DNA of 64,000 nt from NCBI RefSeq assembly GCF_000331105.1, contig NC_020054.1, positions 1,291,698 through 1,355,697 on the forward strand, given 5' to 3'. This document shows positions 17,255 through 24,537 of the stretch, piece after piece; position 1 is the first letter of the stretch, and the number at the start of each line of letters is the position of its first letter. Both the position numbers and the translations under genes were made by a program. Under the pieces are notes generated by a model. It was not told the DNA's origin, did no database searches, and saw nothing but the letters and a program-made list of their open reading frames with translations. Source of the stretch: Fibrella aestuarina BUZ 2 (lineage in GTDB: Bacteria; Bacteroidota; Bacteroidia; Cytophagales; Spirosomataceae).

Positions 17255-18280
17255 ATGTTTCGCGTATTTCTTTTACTTAGTGCCTGTTTTTCGGTCACGG
17301 CATCCCTGGCCCAAACCACAACGCCTTCTGCCCTGACCACGGCAGGCGGCCCCCCGGTGGCAGTGCCTGCCAAGCAAAAAGGGGGTTTCCTCAAAAAAGT
17401 GGCCAAGCAGGCAGGCGTGCCCGCCAGCGTAGTCAGCGATCCGCTCTCGACTACGTCATACGGCTTACCGGGCCTACCCAAAAAAGACTCAACCGGCGGG
17501 ATGCTCAGTAGCGTGCTGGGCTCCGATGTGGTCGACCTGGGTCTGAAGATTAAATCGTTTACCAAGAAAAAAGACGACAAGCGCGCCAAAAAGAAAGTCT
17601 CGAAAACCGATTACGAAGGCCTGGCTATGATCCGGCAGTTTATCAAAATCGGTAGCGGCGATCGGACTGTCGTTGAGGAGTTTCATGTGCTCCGCGAATG
17701 GCAGGAACCGAGTAAGTATGTCCGTGAAGTATATGGCTATAACCCTAAAGAAAGCCGGATCAAGGTACTGAACAAGGACCTGGATAACGTGTATTTGCTT
17801 CACGGTCCGTACAAGCGTTACCAGAACGGTGATCTGGTGGAAGAAGGCCACTATTATGTCGGGACCAAAGATGGGCGCTGGGAAAAATACGACCCCAAGT
17901 TCATGCTCATCGATAAGGTACGTTACCACCGGGGCTTCCCGGCCGAGGCCCACATTACTTACTACGATTCGGCACACACGAAGGTCAAAGAAGTGATGCC
18001 CTACGAATACGGTAAGCTAAAGGGAACGTACCTGGCGTTTCATGCCAATGGGCAATTGGCCGAAGAGGGCAAGTACGACAATGGCGTAAAGGTTGGCCGC
18101 TGGACGGAATACTACCCCAACGCCACCCGCCGATTCCGCAAGCGTACGACGCAATACAGCCACGACCGTTGGGAGGTGCCATTCGACCCGTACACCCTCA
18201 CGGAGTGGGACGAAAAGGGCAAAGTCACCTACGAACGCCCGAAAGACAAAGTAGTCGACGAGGAAGAAGAGTCGGAGTAG
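17255..18280 (+). CDS. Exported MORN-like repeat protein
   Basis: A 341-residue protein with a signal peptide (FLLLSACFSVTASLAQ). A basic low-complexity region (~40-120) precedes a C-terminal half with MORN_2-type repeats such as HGPYKRYQNGDLVEEGHYY, KDGRWEKYD, LKGTYLAFHANGQLAEEGKY and KVGRWTEYYPN. The tail is very acidic (DEEEESE). Such repeats occur in Bacteroidota surface or periplasmic proteins of unknown role. It is divergent from fcl and ends at a perfect palindromic terminator. Confidence 0.65.
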   Translation: MFRVFLLLSACFSVTASLAQTTTPSALTTAGGPPVAVPAKQKGGFLKKVAKQAGVPASVVSDPLSTTSYGLPGLPKKDSTGGMLSSVLGSDVVDLGLKIKSFTKKKDDKRAKKKVSKTDYEGLAMIRQFIKIGSGDRTVVEEFHVLREWQEPSKYVREVYGYNPKESRIKVLNKDLDNVYLLHGPYKRYQNGDLVEEGHYYVGTKDGRWEKYDPKFMLIDKVRYHRGFPAEAHITYYDSAHTKVKEVMPYEYGKLKGTYLAFHANGQLAEEGKYDNGVKVGRWTEYYPNATRRFRKRTTQYSHDRWEVPFDPYTLTEWDEKGKVTYERPKDKVVDEEEESE

Positions 18281-18285
18281 AAACC

Positions 18286-18321
18286 TTCCCAAACGGGCAG
18301 TTTAAACTGCCCGTTTGGGAA
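18286..18321. terminator. Bidirectional palindromic terminator
   Basis: TTCCCAAACGGGCAGTTT is followed immediately by its exact reverse complement, between two converging genes. Confidence 0.85.
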
Positions 18322-18342
18322 AATAACCCCTTAAGGGACTCC

Positions 18343-19212
18343 TTACTTGAATAACCCGATTGGATCTGGCTCTTTAGCCAGTAACTCCTGAATGTAGCCC
18401 AGATCGATCGAGGCGAGATCGAGCTTGTAGGCTTTGTGCAGATACGCCCAGGCATTGCGATACTCGGCCCGATGGTAACTGATCTGCGACAGGCGGGCAA
18501 AGGCTGTGGCGTGCGATGGGTTCAGGAAAATGGCTTTCTGAAGATGATCACGTGCCTCTGTGAGGCTGGTTGTGTCGTGCTTGGCCTGGTAGTATTCCAG
18601 TTCGACGGTAGCCAGATCGGTTAGCAGCACGGCGTTGGTATCGGCCAGAGCCGCGCCGCGTTTCAGCATGTTGATGGCATCGGAAAGCTGATTACGCTGG
18701 TAACAAACTACGCCTAAGCCCCAGAACGCATCGCCATTTTTGTCGTTAAGCAGATTGGCCAGATTGAACCGGTAAGCGGCCGTATCCAGTTGTGCTTCGC
18801 TGACATACTCCCAGCCCCGCGCTGCAAAAAACTGACTCGCCTCTTCGCGCGAGGTGAAGTTCTGATCGCATTCGTTCAGGAATCGGATCTCGTCCTCAAT
18901 TTGCTGAGCCGACTTCGAGCGTTCGCCAAACAGGGGCAAAATTCGGGCGTCGACCTCACGGACGATGGTGGCTTCCTGCTTAGGCGTAGCAACGGGTTGT
19001 GCCAGATGAGCCACCGCCGACTCGGCAACCGGCGGCGTTTTCGTCGCCGAGCCAGCTGGTTTTGTTGCCGAGCGGGGCACTTTCACCATCACCGGGGTAC
19101 GTGCCTGTGCGTGGGCTAGCGCAGGTAACAGCAGCCAACCCCACATGAGAACCTGCGAGAGGCCCCCAGCGGTTTTGGATGGTCCGTTATGAGGATAAGC
19201 CTTGTGATGCAT
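18343..19212 (-). CDS. Exported TPR-repeat protein
   Basis: A 289-residue protein with a signal-like segment (VLMWGWLLLPALAHAQ) at residues ~22-37. A Thr/Ala/Pro-rich linker follows, then about four tetratricopeptide repeats, e.g. AFWGLGVVCYQRNQLSDAINMLKRGAAL and HATAFARLSQISYHRAEYRNA (28- and 21-residue excerpts shortened: key residues W/G/Y and A20/F24-type positions fit TPR). It is probably a periplasmic scaffold with unknown partners. The ATG at 19212 is used; a TTG at 19236 would lengthen the leader by eight residues. Confidence 0.6.
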   Translation of the reverse strand: MHHKAYPHNGPSKTAGGLSQVLMWGWLLLPALAHAQARTPVMVKVPRSATKPAGSATKTPPVAESAVAHLAQPVATPKQEATIVREVDARILPLFGERSKSAQQIEDEIRFLNECDQNFTSREEASQFFAARGWEYVSEAQLDTAAYRFNLANLLNDKNGDAFWGLGVVCYQRNQLSDAINMLKRGAALADTNAVLLTDLATVELEYYQAKHDTTSLTEARDHLQKAIFLNPSHATAFARLSQISYHRAEYRNAWAYLHKAYKLDLASIDLGYIQELLAKEPDPIGLFK

Positions 19213-19259
19213 AGCTATCGTAGAACGATAGGACAACCAAGTTAGTACGTAGTTACCGA

Positions 19260-20696
19260 TTATCGTCGGCCCGATCGGGGTTTTTTGCCGCCCCGATTGG
19301 CTGAGGCTGAGCGACTTGCTGATTTGGGCCCGCCGCTCGTTGATCGTTTTTTTAATCCGCTGCCAGCCCCACTCGTCGAGCCTGATTTGGCTCTGGTAGC
19401 CCCCCCGCGACCAACCACTGGGCGTTTGGTGGCCCGCGCCGCCAATGGGTTCTTTTTTTCGTGAAAAGCTCCCTGAAACGTGGGGTCCTCTTTGCGCCGT
19501 TGCTCGTCGATTTCGCGGAGCATATCCTGCTTTTCGTCGAAAGGCGTTTCGGTTTGCTCGACCTCATTTGGAATGGGCCGCCGCGGAATGGTCATCCGAA
19601 TGATCTTCTCGATTTTGGCCACGTGGTATTCCTCGGCCATTGTCACGAAGGTAATGGCCTCCCCAGTATGGTTGGCCCGGCCCGTGCGCCCGATGCGGTG
19701 CACGTAGTCTTCGTAGATCAGCGGTACGTCGAAGTTGATCACGTGCGAGACCTCGGCCACGTCAATACCGCGCGCCGCTACGTCGGTGGCTACCAGCACC
19801 CGCACATTCCCTTCTTTGAACGCTTCCATCGAATTGATGCGCGTGTTCTGGCCCTTGTTGGCGTGGATAACGCGCACGTTACCAGCTTCTATCACTTTCC
19901 GGGCCAGAAACTTGTAGACGTTTTCGGCGTTGGTTTTGGTGCGGGTAAACACGATCACGCGCTGAAACGATTCCTGCAAAATGAGGTAGTTGAGCAGGTT
20001 TATTTTCGTTCGGAAGTTGGGTACGTCGTAGATGACCTGCTCCACCATCTGGGCCGTGGAGGCCTGCGGGGTAACTTCGATGCGGACCGGTGCCTCCAGA
20101 AACTCCGACGAAAGGCGCTCAACCTTATCGGGGAAGGTGGCCGAGAAGAGCAGGTTCTGCCGTTTGCGCGGAATGACCTCCAGAATGGCTCGAATCTGTG
20201 GCATGAAGCCCATGTCCATCATCTTATCGGCTTCGTCGAGCACCATTACTTTCAGGTCTTTAGTCACGATCTCGCCCAGCCGGTAGAGGTCGTTGAACCG
20301 CCCTGGCGTGGCTACGATGATATCTACACCGGCTTGCAGGCGCTCGATCTGGGTTTTGGGGCCTAAGCCGCCGTAAATTGCTACGTGCCGGATGTCGGTA
20401 TGCACGGCCAACTGCCCGATGGCCTCGTTAATCTGCATCACCAGTTCGCGGGTAGGGGCTAGGATCAGCGCACGCGGTGCCGTTCCCTGCGCGAATTTGA
20501 TGCGCATCAGCAGCGGTAGCACGTAGGCGGCTGTTTTGCCGGTACCGGTCTGGGCAATCCCCAGCACGTCGTGGTTTCCCAATACAACCGGAATGGCCTT
20601 TTGCTGAATGGGCGTGGGTTCGGTATACCCCGCGTCGGCGACCGCGTTGAGCAGCTGCCGATTCAGCGCAAAGTCCTCAAATGAAGTGATTTCCAT
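19260..20696 (-). CDS. DEAD-box ATP-dependent RNA helicase (RhlE-like)
   Basis: A 478-residue helicase. The Q-motif region is SFEDFALNRQLLNAVADAGY and TPIQQKAIP. Motif I is AQTGTGKT, motif II is DEAD (in VMVLDEADKMMDMGF), motif III is SAT and motif VI is HRIGRTGR. The C-terminal ~60 residues are rich in Arg, Gly, Ser and Lys, typical of RhlE-type tails that bind RNA. A likely role is ribosome assembly or RNA decay. The start is the ATG at 20696. Going upstream would translate the 193-bp palindrome at 20725-20917, which occupies the promoter region. Confidence 0.92.
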   Translation of the reverse strand: MEITSFEDFALNRQLLNAVADAGYTEPTPIQQKAIPVVLGNHDVLGIAQTGTGKTAAYVLPLLMRIKFAQGTAPRALILAPTRELVMQINEAIGQLAVHTDIRHVAIYGGLGPKTQIERLQAGVDIIVATPGRFNDLYRLGEIVTKDLKVMVLDEADKMMDMGFMPQIRAILEVIPRKRQNLLFSATFPDKVERLSSEFLEAPVRIEVTPQASTAQMVEQVIYDVPNFRTKINLLNYLILQESFQRVIVFTRTKTNAENVYKFLARKVIEAGNVRVIHANKGQNTRINSMEAFKEGNVRVLVATDVAARGIDVAEVSHVINFDVPLIYEDYVHRIGRTGRANHTGEAITFVTMAEEYHVAKIEKIIRMTIPRRPIPNEVEQTETPFDEKQDMLREIDEQRRKEDPTFQGAFHEKKNPLAARATKRPVVGRGGATRAKSGSTSGAGSGLKKRSTSGGPKSASRSASANRGGKKPRSGRR

Positions 20697-20724
20697 TTCA
20701 CAAAGGTACGAAGGCTTGGCCACA

Positions 20725-20917
20725 CCGGGCTTTGCCCGGTGCAAGTAGCTGCTTCGCCGAGGCGAGCGCTTATCGCGTACACAACCATTTGTCTGGAGAC
20801 GTTGTAGCTTACTCAGCGGAATATCCTGTATAAAGAATAAAACATGAACACGAGTCATTGATTGCTCAATAAGCGCTCGCCTCAACGAAGCAGCTACTTG
20901 CACCGGGCAAAGCCCGG
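20725..20917. repeat. 193-bp inverted repeat with 49-bp arms and nested hairpins
   Basis: Arm 20725-20773 and arm 20869-20917 are reverse complements at 47 of 49 positions, around a 95-base centre. Each arm begins with its own hairpin CCGGGC-TTT-GCCCGG. Outside the arms, CAAAGGT (20701-20707) again matches ACCTTTG (20922-20928). It lies between the divergent helicase gene and the gene at 20933. The build resembles a miniature foldback or BIME-like element; no transposase is nearby. Confidence 0.85.
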
Positions 20918-20932
20918 TATGACCTTTGCCGA

Positions 20933-21844
20933 ATGCTCACCCCGTTTACGCTGACTCCACTCACACCAACGTTGTTCCTCCACCAGATCGAGTTGGGTAC
21001 GTATGCGCATTGGCTGGCGCAGGGGCACGACCCGACGTTCTTCTTCCAAAACCTGACTGATCAGATGGCCCGACAGGGACAGCGGGTTGTGCACGTATGG
21101 AGCGATGTAGTGAAGCAGAAACCGATCATCGTTGCCTCGCGGTTAGCGGCGCTACGGGGCGAGTCGATTCGGGTGCCGGGGCGACTTACCCAGGTACGTC
21201 GGATTGACAAGGCAACGGCGATGGCCTTTCTAGCGGAGCACCATTTGCAGGTGCCGCTGCCGGGCAAAGTGCGGTATGGCCTTTTTCTGCCCGAACGTTA
21301 TTATCGGGTACTGCCTACCCCGCCCCCGGCTCCTCCCCTTAACGAAGGGGAGGGGGCAAGACTTCCGCTGTCCACAGAGGGTTCTACAGGAATGCTCCCC
21401 TCCCCTTCGTTAAGGGGAGGAGCCGGGGGTGGGGGCAACAATGAGCTTCTCCTGGCGGTGGCGACCTTTGCGCAGCCCCGGCAGATGAAGCAGGATACGC
21501 AGCCTTATCGTTCGGCAGAGTTGCTACGGTTTGCCAACCGGGTGGGCTTCACGGTGGTGGGCGGGCTGGATAAATTGCTGACAACGTACCTGCGCAACCA
21601 TCCCGCCGATGACCTGATGACGTATGCCGACCGCGACTGGTCAGACGGAGCCAGTTATCGCAAAGTGGGGTTCGAGGCCATCAGCGATACACCACCGCAA
21701 CGGTTCTGGGTTCGCCCCGATGAACTCATCCGCTATTCCGACACGACGTTACCCACTGGCGTTGAGGTAACCAATGCCCACTTACTGGGATACCTACCTG
21801 TTTTCAACGCTGGGAGTCGTAAGTTTGTGAGACGTGTAGTCTAG
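20933..21844 (+). CDS. Unnamed protein carrying an in-frame palindromic insert
   Basis: A 303-residue protein I cannot name. The C-terminal half (LLRFANRVGFTVVGGLDKLL, then MTYADRDWSDGASYRKVGFE) resembles a conserved segment seen in phage- and nuclease-associated proteins, where it often reads YADRRWSxGxxYxxLGF. This is from memory and needs a profile search. Residues ~129-167 are encoded by a 117-bp palindrome (21318-21434) and are Pro/Gly-rich, interrupting an otherwise ordinary sequence between FLPERYYRVLP and NNELLLAVATF. The ATG at 20933 lies just after the repeat at 20725-20917. Confidence 0.5.
   Translation: MLTPFTLTPLTPTLFLHQIELGTYAHWLAQGHDPTFFFQNLTDQMARQGQRVVHVWSDVVKQKPIIVASRLAALRGESIRVPGRLTQVRRIDKATAMAFLAEHHLQVPLPGKVRYGLFLPERYYRVLPTPPPAPPLNEGEGARLPLSTEGSTGMLPSPSLRGGAGGGGNNELLLAVATFAQPRQMKQDTQPYRSAELLRFANRVGFTVVGGLDKLLTTYLRNHPADDLMTYADRDWSDGASYRKVGFEAISDTPPQRFWVRPDELIRYSDTTLPTGVEVTNAHLLGYLPVFNAGSRKFVRRVV
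21318..21434. repeat. 117-bp palindrome inserted in frame within a coding sequence
   Basis: Arms 21318-21355 and 21397-21434 are reverse complements at 37 of 38 positions. Each arm holds a further hairpin, CTCCCCTT-AACG-AAGGGGAG. The length is exactly 39 codons with no stop in the used frame. It encodes a Pro-rich then Gly-rich peptide unlike the surrounding protein. Confidence 0.85.
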
Positions 21845-21879
21845 CGAATTTTCGTGGCTACCGAGACAACAACGTACTC

Positions 21880-22749
21880 ATGACCCGACCCATACCCTTT
21901 TCCGAATTTGTCAAAGGATTTCTGCGGCTGGTACGGGTGCAGAATCTGCTGATTGTGGTCGGGACGCAGTATCTGGCGCGTGTAGCCCTGATCGGCCCGC
22001 GAAGCGACTGGCCGCGCATTTTGCTTGAACCTCAGCTATTTATCTTGACACTATCGACCGTCTGCATTGCGGCGGCGGGCTATATCATCAACGATTACTT
22101 CGACGTCAAGATCGACATCATCAATAAGCCGGAGCGAGTCGTGATCGGGCGGTACCTCAAACGCCGCTGGGCCATCACGCTGCATCAGGTGCTGAACGTC
22201 GTGGGTTGCTTGCTGGGCCTGTTGCTAAGCCGCTGGGTATTTGTGGTCGACGTACTGTCGGTGTCGCTGCTGTGGTTTTACTCGGCCAACCTCAAGCGGC
22301 AGCCGTTCATCGGCAACCTCGTTGTGGCCTTCCTGACGGCCCTATCACTTATCGTGCTGGCAGTCTATTACCGGCAACGTGTCGACTTGCTGATGGTCTA
22401 CGCCTCGTTCTCGTTTATCGTAACGTTGGTGCGTGAGATCATAAAGGATATGGAAGATATTCGGGGTGATGCCCGCTACGGCTGCCGCACGTTGCCGATC
22501 ATCTGGGGCCTGCGCCGGACTAAGTACCTACTTTATATTATTATCGCGTCGTTTATCATGACGCTTTTCCTGATGGCCGACTCGCTCAACAACCCGCGCC
22601 TCGGCTGGATCTTCATGCTGCTGCTGATTCCGGTGGCCTGGCTGGTATACCGCCTCGTCATGGCCGACACCCGGCGCAACTTCGCTTACCTCAGCAACCT
22701 GTGTAAGCTCATCATGATGATGGGCGTGCTGAGCATGGTCTGGGCCTGA
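21880..22749 (+). CDS. UbiA-family prenyltransferase
   Basis: A 289-residue integral membrane enzyme with about eight or nine helices. The two Asp-rich prenyl-diphosphate motifs are visible: NDYFDVKIDIINKPERVVIG (NDxxDxxxD) near residue 70 and a second in REIIKDMEDIRGDARYGCRT near 190. The family transfers a polyprenyl chain to an aromatic or glycerol-phosphate acceptor. Bacteroidota members like this are often annotated as geranylgeranylglycerol-phosphate geranylgeranyltransferase-like, but the acceptor is uncertain. Its stop abuts the stop of the converging MarR gene. Confidence 0.85.
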   Translation: MTRPIPFSEFVKGFLRLVRVQNLLIVVGTQYLARVALIGPRSDWPRILLEPQLFILTLSTVCIAAAGYIINDYFDVKIDIINKPERVVIGRYLKRRWAITLHQVLNVVGCLLGLLLSRWVFVVDVLSVSLLWFYSANLKRQPFIGNLVVAFLTALSLIVLAVYYRQRVDLLMVYASFSFIVTLVREIIKDMEDIRGDARYGCRTLPIIWGLRRTKYLLYIIIASFIMTLFLMADSLNNPRLGWIFMLLLIPVAWLVYRLVMADTRRNFAYLSNLCKLIMMMGVLSMVWA

Positions 22750-23232
22750 CTAACGGCACCGGCCACCATCTAGCCCGTCGACCAGATCGCGCATGTCGGT
22801 AATCAGGCTTTGCAGGCGCTCGGGTCCAATAATGCTGCTGAAGTGGTCATTGGCTTCTTCCATGCATTCTGAAACGGCAAAGAGCAGCGCAAATCCACGT
22901 TCACTCAAAAAAATACGGCTGGCGCGGGAGTCCTGCTCGTCGCGTTTGGTAAAGATGTACCCTTCGCGTTCCAGCAGATTGACCACCTTGCTCATCATCT
23001 GCTTGGTGACGTCGGCTTTGCGGGCGAGTTCGTTATTGGTAATGCCGTTTTCCTCAATGTTCGCAATCAGACGCAGGTAGCTGAGCTTGAAATCGGCAAA
23101 GCCACGCTGGTGCAGGCGGGGTTCCATAAACTCATCCACAAACCGCTTGAAACGCCACGCCAATCGTCCCAGCGAACGGCTGCGAATGTCCCGCATTCGG
23201 GCGTAATCAAAGGTTTTGTTGCTCAATTCCAT
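22750..23232 (-). CDS. MarR-family repressor of the adjacent efflux operon
   Basis: A 160-residue winged-helix protein: dimerisation helices at both ends, a recognition segment NELARKADVTKQMMSKVVNLLEREGYI and the wing KRDEQDSRASRIFLSERG. MarR proteins repress efflux or detoxification genes until a small ligand is bound. It is divergent from the emrA-emrB-tolC-like operon, and the shared 175-base spacer holds inverted AGTCAA/TTGACT sites overlapping that operon's promoter. The inference is direct repression of the pump, possibly with autoregulation. Confidence 0.85.
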   Translation of the reverse strand: MELSNKTFDYARMRDIRSRSLGRLAWRFKRFVDEFMEPRLHQRGFADFKLSYLRLIANIEENGITNNELARKADVTKQMMSKVVNLLEREGYIFTKRDEQDSRASRIFLSERGFALLFAVSECMEEANDHFSSIIGPERLQSLITDMRDLVDGLDGGRCR

Positions 23233-23289
23233 TTTTTACGGCAAGAAAACAAAAAGTTGAAACCAGTTAACTGAAAACTCACTTACAAA

Positions 23290-23335
23290 TATAGTCAACT
23301 TGCTTGACTTTTATAGTCAACCTGGTTTACCTTTG
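23290..23335 (+). promoter_or_regulatory. MarR operators and promoter of the efflux operon
   Basis: AGTCAA-N5-TTGACT (23293-23309) is a dyad. The decamer TATAGTCAAC at 23290 recurs at 23313, and the second copy is followed by the weaker half-site GGTTTAC. TTGACT (23304-23309) and TACCTTTG (23328-23335) sit at -33/-7 spacing for a Bacteroidota promoter. Repressor bound here would cover the promoter. Confidence 0.7.
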
Positions 23336-23407
23336 GCTCCAAAGCCGGACAGATTGGCTCCGGAATCTGTCGTTTTCGCAGCACTAACAACCAAATTTTA
23401 GTAACAT

Positions 23408-24535
23408 ATGGAAACTGAATCGTCTACGCTCAAAACCTATCTACCCCGTTTGTTGGGCGTGATCGTGTTGCTAGCTGGCGCATACTGGGGGTTCACAGCG
23501 TATCGTCACGGTCAGCAATACGAATCGACAGACAACGCGCAGATTGAAGGCAGCACCGCGCCTGTACTGGCCCGGGTAGCTGGGTACGTGCAGGACGTAA
23601 ATGTCGATGACTACGCAACCGTTAAACGGGGGCAGCCTTTGCTCACCATCGACCCGCAGGAATATGAGGTAGCCCTACAGCAGGCAGAAGCCGACTACGA
23701 ATCGACCCTGGCCGACATTCGCACGGCGCAGGCCGATATCCGCAACGCACAGGCTGACCTGGCTACAGCGCAGGCCAATTCGCGCAATACCCAGCAGAGC
23801 CTGCGGGTCACGCAGTCGAATGCCGAGGTGCAGGCAGCCCGCCGCAGTAAAGCCCAGACCGACCTGCAACGCGACCAGAACCTGTTCAATGACCAGTCGC
23901 TGACGCGCAAGCAACTTGACGATTCGAAGAACAACCTCGACGTGCAGGAACGTACCTATCGGGCCAGCGAAGAGCAGATTGCCTTGGCGCGCTCGCAGCA
24001 GGGCGTAGCACAGGCCGGTATCCTGAAAGCACAGGCAGGTATCCAACGTACCCAGGCCAACATTCAGAAAATGCAGGCCATGTTGAAAGTAAAGGCGGCG
24101 GCTGTTCAGAACGCCAAACTGCGGCTGGGCTACGCTAAACTGACGGCGCCTATTGACGGAAAAATCGGCAAGAAAACCGCGGTAGTTGGCCAGTATGTGC
24201 AACCCGGTCAGACGCTCATGACGATCGTCAACAACAGCACATTCTGGGTAGTGGCCAATTTCAAGGAAACTCAGCTGGAAAACATGCGCGTTGGGCAGGA
24301 TGTCGAGATCAAACTGGACGCCTACCCGGATCTGGACGTCAAAGGCCGCGTGGCATCGCTGTCTGAGTCGACCGGCGCCAAAACCGCGCTGCTCCCTCCC
24401 GATAACGCCTCGGGCAACTTCGTGAAGATCACACAGCGCGTGCCGGTGAAAATCGAGATTCTGAACCCCGACCAACTCAAGGACAAACTACGCGCCGGCC
24501 TCAGCGTTGATGCGGCCGTACGGGTAGCCAACTAA
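23408..24535 (+). CDS. HlyD/EmrA-type membrane fusion protein
   Basis: A 375-residue periplasmic adaptor. There is one N-terminal transmembrane helix (residues ~12-30). Then comes the EmrA-like opening YESTDNAQIEGSTAPVLARVAGYV, a long Gln/Ala-rich coiled-coil hairpin (~85-225) and the returning lipoyl/beta-barrel part (KLTAPIDGKIGKKTAVVGQYV). It should link the MFS pump encoded next, whose gene starts two bases after this stop, to an outer-membrane channel. It is first in the MarR-controlled operon. Confidence 0.9.
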   Translation: METESSTLKTYLPRLLGVIVLLAGAYWGFTAYRHGQQYESTDNAQIEGSTAPVLARVAGYVQDVNVDDYATVKRGQPLLTIDPQEYEVALQQAEADYESTLADIRTAQADIRNAQADLATAQANSRNTQQSLRVTQSNAEVQAARRSKAQTDLQRDQNLFNDQSLTRKQLDDSKNNLDVQERTYRASEEQIALARSQQGVAQAGILKAQAGIQRTQANIQKMQAMLKVKAAAVQNAKLRLGYAKLTAPIDGKIGKKTAVVGQYVQPGQTLMTIVNNSTFWVVANFKETQLENMRVGQDVEIKLDAYPDLDVKGRVASLSESTGAKTALLPPDNASGNFVKITQRVPVKIEILNPDQLKDKLRAGLSVDAAVRVAN

Positions 24536-24537
24536 TC

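Noticed and set aside
19461..20366. 301-codon plus-strand frame opposite the DEAD-box helicase
   Set aside because: The minus-strand product has all helicase motifs; this frame has no sensible protein composition.
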